Numbered from the stretch's first letter, positions 24,537-34,209 are shown. The stretch is 43,719 nucleotides of DNA from an uncultured Eubacteriales bacterium (GCA_902774025.1 CACYGY010000022.1:1-43719); one strand, 5' to 3'. The notes: generated from the sequence alone by a model not told the origin. Made by a program: numbers and translations.

Positions 24537-27500
24537 CAGAACCCCTCCTCAAACATGCCCAGGTCATTCAGGGCTTCCATATACTTCTGCAGATAGACAT
24601 CCGTCATGGGACGCCACCGGAGACCCAGGTGATGCAGCGCCTGCTCTGTCAGGGCGGCGTTGACTTCCGTCCAGGAGAAGTTCAGGTCCGGACGTTCCAC
24701 CAGAATGCCCTCCAGCAGTTCCCGGCTGTCGGGATTTTTTCCCAGCTCCTGGACAAACCCGGCGAACTCTTCGTCCTCCATGACTTCCATGGGATGCCCC
24801 AGGGCGGAGGCTGTCTCAAAGAGAGTGCGCCAGGGCACCTCGTCCGGGGGATAGACGTGGAAGACTGTGTCGTTCTCCGGCAGGGCCGAAAGAGACAGAA
24901 TCATGCGGGCCACCTCGTCCACCGGGGAGAAGTTCACCTTGCTCAGGTACAGACTCCTGGGGACCTTCCCCAGACGGATGTAGGTGGAAATCTGACGGGT
25001 AAAGGCGTTGGTGCGGCGGTTCATCTGGAACTCACCGTCGGAAATGCGTCCCTGGAGATTTCCCACCCGCATGATCTTCACGGGAATGCTCCGGGTTACC
25101 ATGGCGTTCAGGGCCTCATACTCCGCCATGAACTTGCTGAGAATGTACTGGTTATGGATCTGCTGTCCCACAAAGAGATCCCGTTCCGTGAGGGTGAGCT
25201 TCCGGCTCTTGATGGGATAGACGCCGCCCACGCTGATGGTGGAGACCTGCACAAGCGTGGCGTGCTCCTTTTCACAGAAGTCCAGAAGATTCTTCACCGC
25301 GTCCGTGTTGGTGCGCTGCAGCTTGTCGTCATAGGCGAAGTGGGATACGTCCGCGGCGCAGTTGATCACCGTGTCGATCTTTTCCTTCAGGGGCTCCTGG
25401 AAGATGCCGGGCCGGGTGATGTCTCCGTCCACGACAAACAGGGTTTTGCCCAGCAGGTCCGAATAATCCTCGTTTTCAAAGTAGAACAGAGTGCTCTGGA
25501 ACCGGTGTTCCGGGTCCAGGCGCTTGCTGGGGCGCACCAGACAGTAGACATGCTCATAGCGCAGGTCGCTGCGGATGAGTTCCGCCAGGACATGAATGCC
25601 CAGGTATCCGGACACGCCCGTGATGAGGACGTTCCCCAGACTGTGGGGTTTTTCCTCGTGAGAGGTAAGGTTGTGGGACAGGAGATGGTCGATATCCCCG
25701 TAGGACAGGTTCAGAAGCGGGGAGGCCTCTTTCCTGCGCATGTCCAGCTGCTGCCGGTAGAGGATCTGGGCCAGCTGCTCAGGGGTGGGATACCGGAAGA
25801 GATCCGAGAACTCCACGTGAATGCCCTCAACCCGCTCCTCAATGGCGGATACCACCTGGGCTGTGTGGAGACTGTTGCCTCCGATCTCAAAGAAGTTGTC
25901 ATCCAGGCCCACCCGCTCCAGGTTCAGCACAGCGGCAAAAGCGTCACAGATATACGCCTGGAGTTCGTTTTCCGGCGCACGGTAGGCCACTTCGTAGGCG
26001 ATGGGGATCTGGGCAAGGGCGTTCAGGTCCACCTTGCCTCCCTGGGTCACGGGAATGGAATCCAGGCACACGTACAGGTCCGGCACCATGTACAGGGTCA
26101 GATGGGCCTTCAGGTACTCCCGGATCTCCTCCCGGGAAATCTCTGCGCCCTTCTGCAGGGTATAGAAGACCGCCAGATGTTCCAGTCCCCGGATCTTCCG
26201 CACCTGTGCGCAGGCAACGGCGATCTGGGGCATGGAGATCATGCAGCTGTTGATCTCATTGAGCTCAATGCGCAGGCCCCGGATCTTCACCTGGAAATCG
26301 TCCCGGCCGTGATATTCCACCCGGCCGTCGGGGAGGAAAAGCCCCAGGTCCCCGGTGCGGTAGAGATGCAGGCCGTACAGGTCTACAAAGCGCCGCCGGG
26401 TTTCCTCCTCCAGGTTCCGGTAGCCCAGGCCCACTCCGGGGCCGTAGACACAGATTTCTCCCAGGCAGCCCAGGGGAAGGAGTCGGCCCTGGGGATCCAG
26501 GATCAGTACGCCGGTGTTGGCGATGGGATGTCCGATGGACTCATTGTCGCCTGCTTCCGTGACCGTGGTCCCGATGGTGCATTCCGCGGGGCCGTAGCCG
26601 TTGTAGACCCGGATGCCGAAGTCCCGGTTCAGCTGGTCCACAAGAGCGCCGGGGAGGGCTTCTCCGGCGGAAAGGATGGCCTCCACTCCCTTCAGGGCAC
26701 GGGCAAAGTCCTCATCCAGCAGGTAAGCGGCCAGACGGGAGGGGGTGCAGTGAATGAGATTGGCCCCGTGGCGCTCAAGAAGCCTGGCGATGGCCCGGGG
26801 ATCCGCAAGGGCGCTCTCCGGCGCGAGCTCCACGAACATGCCGTTGAGAAGGGGCACGAAGAACTCAAAGAGGGAAATGTCAAAACTGACGGACCCGATG
26901 GCCACAATCCCCGTGCCGCACAGGCACACGTCCCGGTTGAAGGGGTTGTTTTCGGGCCGGGTGATGTTCACAATGCCCCGGTGGCACAGCTGTACACCCT
27001 TGGGTGTCCCGGTGGTGCCGGATGTATAGATGCAGTAGGCCAGCTGGTTCTGGGGGATGAAGATGTCCGGACTGCTTCGGTCGGACCACATGAGCAGATT
27101 GTCCGCGTCCAGCTGCTTTATGGCGCAGTCCCGGGAGAAGGTTTCGGTGGTGACGATCATCATCCGGGCACCGCTGCTCCCCTGGATGCTGTCAATGCGG
27201 GCCTGGGGATAGGTGGGGTCAATGGGCACAAAGGCCGCGCCGGCCTTGAGAATGCCCAGCATGACCGGCAGAAGCCGCCAGTCCCGGCGCAGTTTGAAGA
27301 GGACGGGCTCCCCGGCCTCTGCACCTTCTGCCAGAAGGGCGTTGGCCACCCGGTTGCTCAGTGCGTCCAGATCCGAAAAGGTCAGGGTCTTGTTCCCGGC
27401 GTAGAGGGCGGGGCGGTCCCCGAAGTGGCCGGCGGCCTTTTCAAACAGGGAGGGGATGGTGTCGGAATGGCTCAGGGGGACATTCCGGCCTTCCATGTGC

Positions 27501-28759
27501 AGAAGGTTTTCCCGCTCACCCCTGCCCACGATCTCGTAGGAAGAGACCCGGACATGCTCCGATTCCGGACGCATGCCCCGGCAGATAATGGACATGAGGG
27601 CCTCATGGAAGCGGTGCACCATGGGCGCGTCATAGACGCCGTCCCGTCCGTCATAGAGGATCTCAAAATCTCCGTCAAAGGCGGTGATGTTCAGCGTCAG
27701 GTGGTTGTGCATGGCCCCGTCCATGCTCATCTGAAGACGGTGAGGCACATGACTGGTCATCTTCGGCTGATAGAAGTTCAGGGTATACTCACTGACGGGT
27801 CCCGTGAGCGTGCCGCTGCGCCGGAGAGCGCTGAGGATCCGGTCCATGCCCAGGTCCTTGTGCAGGGAAGCCTGGGAAGCCATGTGATGCGTATGCCGGC
27901 AGACTTCCGGGAAGCTCATCTCCTCCAGGCCCCGGACGCGGACAGGCACCACCATGGTAAAGCAGCCGACAGCCTTCCGGTCCTGTTCCGTGTCTCTGGA
28001 AAGACGGGGCATGAGGAAAGCGGCGTCTCCGGTACGGGAGGCGCGGGTCAGGTACAGGGACAGGGCCCCGGCGAAAACGTCGCAGTCGGTAAGGCCGTGG
28101 TCCCGGGCATACTGGCGGATCTGCCCCGTCAGCTCATGTCCCAGGGGGAAGTGGTACCAGGTTCTGCGGTAGCCGGAGGGCGTGGAGGAGAGGAGTGCGG
28201 ACTCCAGATGGGCGTCCTCGAAGGTTTCCAGCCAGAACCGTTCCTCCTCCGGGAGTCTTTCCTTTGGGACGGCTCCCACGGGCTCCGGCACATATCCGAA
28301 ATCCACCCGGCCGCTGTCGGTGCCCTGAATCTCATCCAGGACAGCCTGAGCCAGCAGGCACATGCTGTAACCGTCCAGGAGGACATGGTGGAACATGGCG
28401 AAAAGGACGCTGCCCCCTTCCTCCACGCCGTGCACGGTCCAGCGGTACAGGGAGCCGCTCATGCGCTGTCTGCTCAGGTCTGACCAGGTGAATTCCAGAC
28501 CCCGTTCGGACAGCGGGCTCTCCAGGACACACAGGTCCGGGGGCTGGGGATGGTCCGCAGGCCTGTGGAAAATGTTGTTCTCCTGAATCACAAGGGGCAG
28601 GCTGAACAGGGTGGTTTTCAGAATCACCCGATTGACACATGCCTGCAGCTCCTCCGGGGAAACGGTGGGCAGACGGAGAAAGAAGCCAATCGTGTTGATG
28701 GCTTCCTGAGGAAAGGCAATCTCGTTCATCCAGACCTGACGTCTCGAAGCTGCATTCAA
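24536..28759 (-). CDS. Single-module NRPS: C-A-T-reductase
   Basis: About 1407 residues. Domain order: condensation (about 1-430, HHVLLDG near 124), adenylation (about 440-930, YCIYTSGTTGTPKG near 570, YNGYGPAECTIGTT near 716), carrier (DNFFEIGGNSLHTAQ near 956-970, phosphopantetheine serine in GGNS) and thioester reductase (about 1040-1400, NAD(P)-binding VLITGVSGYLGIHVL, catalytic YILSK). The first condensation domain suggests N-acylation of one amino acid, then reductive release as an aldehyde or alcohol. By-eye specificity residues read DIFHLAGIGK, which I cannot assign. TTG 28759 follows GGAGTG and adds LNAASRRQVW before the ATG at 28729; either start is possible. The frame stays open to 31234, but that part is antisense to GH3. 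It is first in the operon with the PP2C and RsbW-like genes. Confidence 0.9.
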   Translation of the reverse strand: MNAASRRQVWMNEIAFPQEAINTIGFFLRLPTVSPEELQACVNRVILKTTLFSLPLVIQENNIFHRPADHPQPPDLCVLESPLSERGLEFTWSDLSRQRMSGSLYRWTVHGVEEGGSVLFAMFHHVLLDGYSMCLLAQAVLDEIQGTDSGRVDFGYVPEPVGAVPKERLPEEERFWLETFEDAHLESALLSSTPSGYRRTWYHFPLGHELTGQIRQYARDHGLTDCDVFAGALSLYLTRASRTGDAAFLMPRLSRDTEQDRKAVGCFTMVVPVRVRGLEEMSFPEVCRHTHHMASQASLHKDLGMDRILSALRRSGTLTGPVSEYTLNFYQPKMTSHVPHRLQMSMDGAMHNHLTLNITAFDGDFEILYDGRDGVYDAPMVHRFHEALMSIICRGMRPESEHVRVSSYEIVGRGERENLLHMEGRNVPLSHSDTIPSLFEKAAGHFGDRPALYAGNKTLTFSDLDALSNRVANALLAEGAEAGEPVLFKLRRDWRLLPVMLGILKAGAAFVPIDPTYPQARIDSIQGSSGARMMIVTTETFSRDCAIKQLDADNLLMWSDRSSPDIFIPQNQLAYCIYTSGTTGTPKGVQLCHRGIVNITRPENNPFNRDVCLCGTGIVAIGSVSFDISLFEFFVPLLNGMFVELAPESALADPRAIARLLERHGANLIHCTPSRLAAYLLDEDFARALKGVEAILSAGEALPGALVDQLNRDFGIRVYNGYGPAECTIGTTVTEAGDNESIGHPIANTGVLILDPQGRLLPLGCLGEICVYGPGVGLGYRNLEEETRRRFVDLYGLHLYRTGDLGLFLPDGRVEYHGRDDFQVKIRGLRIELNEINSCMISMPQIAVACAQVRKIRGLEHLAVFYTLQKGAEISREEIREYLKAHLTLYMVPDLYVCLDSIPVTQGGKVDLNALAQIPIAYEVAYRAPENELQAYICDAFAAVLNLERVGLDDNFFEIGGNSLHTAQVVSAIEERVEGIHVEFSDLFRYPTPEQLAQILYRQQLDMRRKEASPLLNLSYGDIDHLLSHNLTSHEEKPHSLGNVLITGVSGYLGIHVLAELIRSDLRYEHVYCLVRPSKRLDPEHRFQSTLFYFENEDYSDLLGKTLFVVDGDITRPGIFQEPLKEKIDTVINCAADVSHFAYDDKLQRTNTDAVKNLLDFCEKEHATLVQVSTISVGGVYPIKSRKLTLTERDLFVGQQIHNQYILSKFMAEYEALNAMVTRSIPVKIMRVGNLQGRISDGEFQMNRRTNAFTRQISTYIRLGKVPRSLYLSKVNFSPVDEVARMILSLSALPENDTVFHVYPPDEVPWRTLFETASALGHPMEVMEDEEFAGFVQELGKNPDSRELLEGILVERPDLNFSWTEVNAALTEQALHHLGLRWRPMTDVYLQKYMEALNDLGMFEEGF

Positions 28760-28797
28760 TGAAATCACTCCAATTCCCGACATGTGATCTGCGCTCC

Positions 28798-28826
28798 ATT
28801 TTACGACACTCAACCATTTATGACAA
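28798..28826 (-). promoter_or_regulatory. Sigma-A promoter of the NRPS operon
   Basis: On the minus strand TTGTCA (28821-28826), a 17-base spacer and TAAAAT (28798-28803). The transcript would start about 30 bases upstream of the TTG start codon. A housekeeping promoter argues against sole control of the operon by an alternative sigma factor released by the RsbW-like product. Confidence 0.75.
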
Positions 28827-29042
28827 CAGTACGGAAACGGAAAAAACCGGAGGCGACGGAGAAAAGGGGGAAAAGAGAACCGGACACAGGCGGGGAAGGG
28901 AGAAACCGGAAGCGATGCGGAGCGTTCTGATCCGGGACGGAAGAGAGGGGACGGACGGAGCGATTTCCGTCCTCCGGGGATCAGGGAATGCGGGAAAAGC
29001 GTTCCGATTTTGTGGGGGTTCGTTTTTTTTCCGTCCATGTGG

Positions 29043-29048
29043 TATACT
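29043..29048 (+). promoter_or_regulatory. -10 element for GH3-feoAB
   Basis: TATACT 24 bases before the GH3 start. The -35 region is poor (TTCGTT at an 18-base spacing) and T-rich, so the promoter may be regulated. Confidence 0.4.
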
Positions 29049-29071
29049 TCCCCCCGAGCGGAGGGATAAAA

Positions 29072-31231
29072 ATGAAACAGGAAGAACTTTGGAAGCTGCT
29101 GGGGGAAATGACCCTGGAGGAAAAGGCCGGACAGCTCATCCAGCTGGACGGGAGACTGATTCTGGGACGGGGAGACAGGCAGACGGGACCGGAAACGGAA
29201 AATCGCCCGGACCTTCTGCCGGGTTCCGTCCTGAACTTTGACAGCGCGGAGATGGCCCGGGAGCTGCAGTCGCGGCATCTGTCGGAGGACCGGCTGAAGA
29301 TTCCCCTGCTGCTGATGCTGGACGTGATCCATGGCCACAGGACCACATACCCCATTCCACTGGCCATGGGCTGTTCCTTTGACGAAGGCCTCATGGAGGA
29401 ATGCGGGAAAATGGCGGCCAGGGAGGCAGCGGCCTGCGGGGTGCATGTCACCTTTGCCCCCATGATGGACACCGCCCGGGATCCCCGGTGGGGCCGAATC
29501 ATGGAAACCTGCTCCGAGGATCCCCTGGTGAACGGCCGCATGGGCGCAGCCCTTGTGAGGGGAATGCAGGGGGAGGATCTCAGGGCGGGTGACCGGGTGG
29601 CCTGCTGCGTCAAACACTTTGCCGCCTACGGGGCCGGGGAGGCGGGACGGGATTACAACCGTGTCGACCTGCCGGAAAACACTCTGCGGGAGCAGTATCT
29701 GCCCGCCTACAGAGCCTGTCTTGAGGCGGGGGCCCGGATGGTGATGACCAGTTTCAACACCCTCAACGGTGTGCCGGCCGTGGCCAGTACCTTCCTTCGC
29801 CGGGTGCTGAGGGAGGAATGGGGCTTTGACGGGGTCATCATCAGCGATTACAACGCCATCGGGGAACTGATGAATCACGGCGTGGCGGAAGATGAGGATG
29901 ACTGTGCGTGTCTTGCCATGGGAGCGGAATGTGACGTGGACATGATGAGCCTCGTCTACGCGCGTCTTCCCGATCTGGTGCGCTCGGGGAAAATCCCGGA
30001 GGCGGCCCTGGACGCGGCAGTGATGCGGGTGCTGAGGCTGAAGCAGGAGCTGGGCCTTTTTGAGAATCCCTGGCACGGGGCAGATCCGGAGACGGAGAAG
30101 CGGGTGTATCTGTGTGAGGCGCACAGGGAGACGGCCAGACGCGCGGCAGAGGAGAGCGCCGTGCTCCTGAAAAACGAGGGGATTCTGCCCCTGCCCGGGA
30201 ATCCGGGAAAGGTGGCACTCATCGGTCCCTTTGCCACGGATGCCCATCTCAATGGGGCCTGGTCCCGCCCGGGGGCGGAGGAGGACACGGTTACACTGCC
30301 GGAAGGCATCCGACAGGTCATGCCCGGGGTGGAGCTCCGGACAGCCCGGGGCTGCAGTGCGGAATGGAATGTGGATCCCTCCGGGATTGCGGAGGCCGTG
30401 GAACTGGCCAGGCAGAGCGACTGGGTGATCCTGACCCTCGGGGAGGCGGAGTGGCTCAGCGGCGAGGGCAGAAGCAGGACGGAACTGTCCTTTCCCGGCG
30501 CGCAGATGCAGCTTTTCCGTGAAATCCTGGCAGTCAATCCCCGCACCGTTGTGGTCCTCTTCCACGGAAGGCCCCTGGTGCTCACGGAAATCAGCCGGAC
30601 GGCACCGGCCATCCTGGACATGTGGTTTCCCGGCCAGCAGGCGGGTCCGGCCATGGCGCGGCTTCTGTGGGGACATGCCAATCCCTGCGGGAAACTGTCC
30701 GTGAGCCTGCCCTGGACACTGGGTCAGGTGCCCCTGAGCCATAACCGGCTCAATACCGGGCGGCCCAAACCCCAGCCGGACACCGGGGTCTTCCCCTTCA
30801 CCAGCAGCTATCTGGACGCCCCGAACCTTCCCCTGTACAGCTTTGGCAATGGCCTGAGCTACACGGAGTTTGTCTACGAGAGTCTGGAAACGGACCGGGA
30901 AGTGTTTTCGGACACGGAGGGGCTTACGGTGCGGATCCGGGTGCGCAATGCCGGGGAAAGGCCCGGGAAGGAAGTGGTGCAGCTTTACGTCCGGGATCTG
31001 GTGGCCCGGGTGGCAAGGCCCGTACAGCAGATTCTGGACTACCGGAAAATCCTGCTTCAGCCCGGGGAGACACAGGAAGTGGTGTTCCGGGTGGAGGAAA
31101 AGCAGCTGCGGTTCTGGGATGCGGAGGGAAATTTCCTTTCCGAGAGCGGGGACTTTGAGTTCTCCACAGGCTGGGCGGACCATCTCCTGCATACAAAGAG
31201 AGTACAGATGACGAAACGAGAGGCAGTATGA
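29072..31231 (+). CDS. GH3 beta-glycosidase (BglX-like), cytosolic
   Basis: A 719-residue glycoside hydrolase family 3 enzyme, probably a retaining beta-glucosidase or beta-xylosidase. Domains in order: TIM barrel with GQLIQLDGRL, PRWGRIMETCSEDP and the nucleophile aspartate in GVIISDYNAIGEL (about residue 260); alpha/beta sandwich beginning AAEESAVLLKNEGILPLP; FnIII-like C-terminus with GKEVVQLYVRD. There is no signal peptide. ATG 29072 follows GGAGGGA; the 28 codons upstream in frame cross the promoter. The last codons overlap the feoAB start by four bases (ATGA), so translation of the iron transporter is coupled to this glycosidase, a surprising pairing. Confidence 0.92.
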   Translation: MKQEELWKLLGEMTLEEKAGQLIQLDGRLILGRGDRQTGPETENRPDLLPGSVLNFDSAEMARELQSRHLSEDRLKIPLLLMLDVIHGHRTTYPIPLAMGCSFDEGLMEECGKMAAREAAACGVHVTFAPMMDTARDPRWGRIMETCSEDPLVNGRMGAALVRGMQGEDLRAGDRVACCVKHFAAYGAGEAGRDYNRVDLPENTLREQYLPAYRACLEAGARMVMTSFNTLNGVPAVASTFLRRVLREEWGFDGVIISDYNAIGELMNHGVAEDEDDCACLAMGAECDVDMMSLVYARLPDLVRSGKIPEAALDAAVMRVLRLKQELGLFENPWHGADPETEKRVYLCEAHRETARRAAEESAVLLKNEGILPLPGNPGKVALIGPFATDAHLNGAWSRPGAEEDTVTLPEGIRQVMPGVELRTARGCSAEWNVDPSGIAEAVELARQSDWVILTLGEAEWLSGEGRSRTELSFPGAQMQLFREILAVNPRTVVVLFHGRPLVLTEISRTAPAILDMWFPGQQAGPAMARLLWGHANPCGKLSVSLPWTLGQVPLSHNRLNTGRPKPQPDTGVFPFTSSYLDAPNLPLYSFGNGLSYTEFVYESLETDREVFSDTEGLTVRIRVRNAGERPGKEVVQLYVRDLVARVARPVQQILDYRKILLQPGETQEVVFRVEEKQLRFWDAEGNFLSESGDFEFSTGWADHLLHTKRVQMTKREAV

Positions 31232-33564
31232 CACTCAGGGAACTGAAGGCCGGCGAGAGCGGGACGATTGACGAGGTAGGTGGCGAGGGGGCGCTGCGGC
31301 AGCACTTTCTGGACATGGGGGTGCTGCCGGGGGCCCATGTGACGGTGATCCGGTTCGCGCCCATGGGCGACCCCATGGAACTGCGGATCCACGGGTACGA
31401 ACTGACACTGCGCCTTCAGGAGGCGGAGAAGATCCGGGTGCGTCCCGGCGGGCGGGCCCGGGTGGATGAAGTGCGGGAAAAGCTTCCCAGGACGGATCAT
31501 CCGGGCCTGGGAGAGGAGGGACGGTATCACCCGAAGGGCAGCGGGGATCCCCTGCCGGAGGGAACGCTGCTCACCTTCGGGCTGGTGGGAAACCAGAACA
31601 GCGGAAAGACGACCCTTTTCAACCAGCTCACCGGGGCGAACCAGCATGTGGGCAATTTTCCCGGGGTTACCGTGGACCGGAAGGACGGGATGATCCGGGG
31701 TCACAGGGATACCCGGATCACGGATCTGCCCGGGATCTATTCCATGTCTCCCTATTCCGGGGAGGAACAGGTTTCCAGAAACTTCGTCCTGCAGGAAAAC
31801 CCGGCGGGGCTGATCAACATTGTGGATGTCACCAATCTTGAGCGGAATCTGTATCTCACCATGCAGATCCTGGAGATGGGGATTCCCACGGTGGTGGCCC
31901 TGAACATGATGGACGAGATGACGGGGAACGGGGGCAGCGTGGACCTGAACCGGATGGAGGCCATGCTGGGTGTCCCGGTGGTACCCATCTCCGCGGTGAA
32001 GAACCAGGGGGTGGAGGAACTGGTCCGGCATGCCCTGCATGTGGCCAGATATCAGGAAAGGCCCGCCAGGCAGGACTTCTGCAGCCCCGAGGACCATGGA
32101 GGCGCGGTGCACCGGGCTATTCACGCCGTGGCGCATCTCATTGAGGACCATGCCCTGAGGGCCGGGATTCCTCTGCGCTTTGCCGCCACCAAGGTGATCG
32201 AGGGAGATTCCCTGGTGATGGAACAGCTGGCTCTGGACGAGCATGAAAAGGACATGCTGGAGCATGTGGTGCTGCAGATGGAGAAGGAGCGGGGCATGGA
32301 CCGGAGCGCGGCTCTGGCAGACATGCGGTATGCCTTCATTCAGAGAATCTGCCTCGCCTGTGTGCACAAGCCCCGGGAGAGCCGGGAGCATCTCCGGAGC
32401 CAGAAAATAGACCGTGTGCTCACCGGGCGGTGGACGGCCATTCCGGTGTTTATCCTGATCATGGGTCTTGTGTTCTTTCTCACCTTTTTCCTCATCGGGC
32501 CCTTTTTCCAGGACCTGCTGGGGAAGGGCGTCGATGCCCTCGGCAGTTTGACGGAGGCGGCCATGGAGCGGGCGCAGGTGGGAGAGATCCTGCGGAGCCT
32601 TGTGATGAAGGGCATCTTTGAGGGTGTGGGATCGGTGCTGAGCTTTCTGCCCGTCATTGTCCTCATGTTCTTCTTCCTCTCCCTCTTGGAGGACAGCGGG
32701 TACATTGCCCGGGTGGCCTTTTTCATGGACAAAATCCTGCGGCGCATCGGGCTCAGCGGGCGCAGCATTGTCCCCATGCTCATCGGCTTTGGCTGTACGG
32801 TGCCGGCGGTCATGTCCACAAGGACGCTGCCCAGCGAACGGGACAGGCGGATGACCATCCTGCTGACCCCCTTCATGAGCTGCACCGCCAAGCTTCCCAT
32901 TTACAGCTTCTTTGTCCACGCCTTCTTTCCGGGCCCCTCCTGGCTGGTCATTCTTCTTCTGTATTTTCTCAGCATTCTGGTGGGCATTCTGGTGGCCTTT
33001 CTCTTCAAGAAGACTCTGTTCAGGGGAGAAGCGGTGCCCTTTGTCATGGAACTGCCCAATTACAGAATGCCGGGGATGCGCAGTGTCCTGCAGCTCCTGT
33101 GGGAAAAGGCCAGGGATTTCCTTCAGCGGGCATTTTCCGTGATCCTCACCGCCACCCTGGTGGTCTGGGCTCTGAACACCTTTGATTTCGGCTTCCGCCT
33201 GGCCGCGGAGGGAGAGAGCATTCTGGCCCGAATCTCCGGGTGGATCGCCCCCCTGATGCGGCCTGCAGGCCTGGGGGACTGGCGGCTTGTGACCAGTCTG
33301 ATCAGCGGGTTCATGGCCAAGGAGAGCGTGGTATCCATCATGCAGGTTCTCTTCGGGCCCGGGGCTCTGACCCTTCAGATGGGAACACTCACGGCTCTGT
33401 GCATGCTCATCTTCTGCCTTCTGTATACCCCCTGTGTGGCGGCCGTGGCCAGTGTGCGGCGGGAGATGGGCAGGAAATGGGCGGTTTTCCTGGTAATGTG
33501 GCAGTGTTTTCTGGCCTGGGCACTGGCAGCGCTGGTGCATCTGGCGGGCACTCTGTTTTTCTGA
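31228..33564 (+). CDS. feoB: FeoA-FeoB fusion, ferrous iron transporter
   Basis: A 778-residue fusion for GTP-dependent Fe(II) uptake at the cytoplasmic membrane. Residues 1 to about 75 are an SH3-like FeoA domain (MTLRELKAGESGTIDEVGGE, HFLDMGVLPGAHVTVI). The FeoB G domain starts near 110: G1 GLVGNQNSGKTTLFNQLTGA, switch I NFPGVTVDRKDG, G3 DLPGIYSM, G4 NMMDEM. The membrane part (about 395-775) has the two Gate motifs, including GFGCTVPAVMSTRTL and FMSCTAKLPIYSFF, each with a conserved Cys. ATG 31228 overlaps the GH3 stop. A second Fe-type partner, the small Cys-rich peptide, follows 11 bases later. Iron-responsive control is likely, but no Fur or DtxR box was identified. Confidence 0.95.
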   Translation: MTLRELKAGESGTIDEVGGEGALRQHFLDMGVLPGAHVTVIRFAPMGDPMELRIHGYELTLRLQEAEKIRVRPGGRARVDEVREKLPRTDHPGLGEEGRYHPKGSGDPLPEGTLLTFGLVGNQNSGKTTLFNQLTGANQHVGNFPGVTVDRKDGMIRGHRDTRITDLPGIYSMSPYSGEEQVSRNFVLQENPAGLINIVDVTNLERNLYLTMQILEMGIPTVVALNMMDEMTGNGGSVDLNRMEAMLGVPVVPISAVKNQGVEELVRHALHVARYQERPARQDFCSPEDHGGAVHRAIHAVAHLIEDHALRAGIPLRFAATKVIEGDSLVMEQLALDEHEKDMLEHVVLQMEKERGMDRSAALADMRYAFIQRICLACVHKPRESREHLRSQKIDRVLTGRWTAIPVFILIMGLVFFLTFFLIGPFFQDLLGKGVDALGSLTEAAMERAQVGEILRSLVMKGIFEGVGSVLSFLPVIVLMFFFLSLLEDSGYIARVAFFMDKILRRIGLSGRSIVPMLIGFGCTVPAVMSTRTLPSERDRRMTILLTPFMSCTAKLPIYSFFVHAFFPGPSWLVILLLYFLSILVGILVAFLFKKTLFRGEAVPFVMELPNYRMPGMRSVLQLLWEKARDFLQRAFSVILTATLVVWALNTFDFGFRLAAEGESILARISGWIAPLMRPAGLGDWRLVTSLISGFMAKESVVSIMQVLFGPGALTLQMGTLTALCMLIFCLLYTPCVAAVASVRREMGRKWAVFLVMWQCFLAWALAALVHLAGTLFF

Positions 33565-33575
33565 GGAGGTGTGCT

Positions 33576-33710
33576 GTGAATCCTGCCGGAGCAATTGTGA
33601 TTCTTCTGATCGCCCTGGTCCTCTTTCTTGCCTTCCGGAGCCGGAAAAAGCATGGAGGCTGCGGCGGATGTCAGGGGTGCGAAAAGCGAGGGACCTGTGG
33701 AAAAGACTGA
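33576..33710 (+). CDS. FeoB-associated Cys-rich membrane peptide
   Basis: A 44-residue peptide starting at GTG 33576 after GAGGAGG. One hydrophobic segment (AIVILLIALVLFLAF) is followed by a basic stretch and a cytosolic Cys cluster, GGCGGCQGCEKRGTCGKD, with four Cys. This is the usual Firmicute FeoB-associated Cys-rich protein, thought to help FeoB in place of FeoC. It is co-transcribed with feoAB. Confidence 0.9.
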   Translation: MNPAGAIVILLIALVLFLAFRSRKKHGGCGGCQGCEKRGTCGKD

Positions 33711-33973
33711 CAGGCCCGCTGCGGAGATGCCTGCCGGGTTACGCAGCTTTTACCCGGATCCGCGAAAACCTCCGGCAGTGCACTTGTCATTTGCGTGAGA
33801 TCAGGGCGAAATGCCTGACGGGTTTTGACGCAGTCTGTTCAGAAGGGCTGTGCCTGCGGTGGGTCTGACCGTTCAGGCGCGCAATGCCGAAAGTTCATGA
33901 TTCTGCCTGATTCCCCGGAAAGCAGAGACCAGGGATGAGGAGACAGGCAGAGGACGGAAATGATCCCGGATCA

Positions 33974-34003
33974 GGCAACAGTCAGGCAGGACTGGCTGTT
34001 GCC
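33974..34003 (+). terminator. Terminator downstream of the feo genes
   Basis: GGCAACAG (33974-33981) pairs with CTGTTGCC (33996-34003), with a possible inner stem CAGTC/GACTG, and is followed by TTTTT. It lies about 265 bases after the Cys-rich peptide gene and is the first good terminator of the GH3-feo transcript. Confidence 0.8.
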
Positions 34004-34209
34004 TTTTTCCTCTCCTTTTCTCCGGGCGTTCCCGGGAGGCGCAGGGGCGTTGATCAGACAGCCTCTCCCTTCCGGTTTTCCGACCGGATTCCAGGATCGT
34101 CATGTATGAAAGGACGGTGTATCCGTGGATCCCGCAGGAGGAGTCCGGTATGCTCTTTTCCGGTCACTCCTGTCAGATTTCATGCGTGCGGGGATGGACG
34201 ATTCAGTTT

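Larger units (their letters stand above)
28760..29071. promoter_or_regulatory. Divergent promoter region, NRPS and GH3
   Basis: A 312-base region between divergent genes with no ORF. It carries the NRPS promoter at 28798-28826 (minus) and a weaker GH3 promoter with its -10 box at 29043-29048 (plus). A G/A-rich, purine-biased stretch lies at 28835-28970. No clear operator palindrome was found. Confidence 0.5.

Noticed and set aside
24629..28483. Open frame of 1284 codons on the plus strand
   Set aside because: Antisense to the NRPS gene; it is open only because of high GC third positions. No domain, no ribosome site.
28760..31234. N-terminal extension of the NRPS frame by more than 800 codons
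   Set aside because: The extension is antisense to GH3 and crosses the NRPS promoter; the condensation domain begins just after the TTG at 28759.
31057..33594. Open frame of 845 codons antisense to feoAB
   Set aside because: His/Gln/Pro-rich shadow translation with no family features; feoAB on the plus strand is unambiguous.
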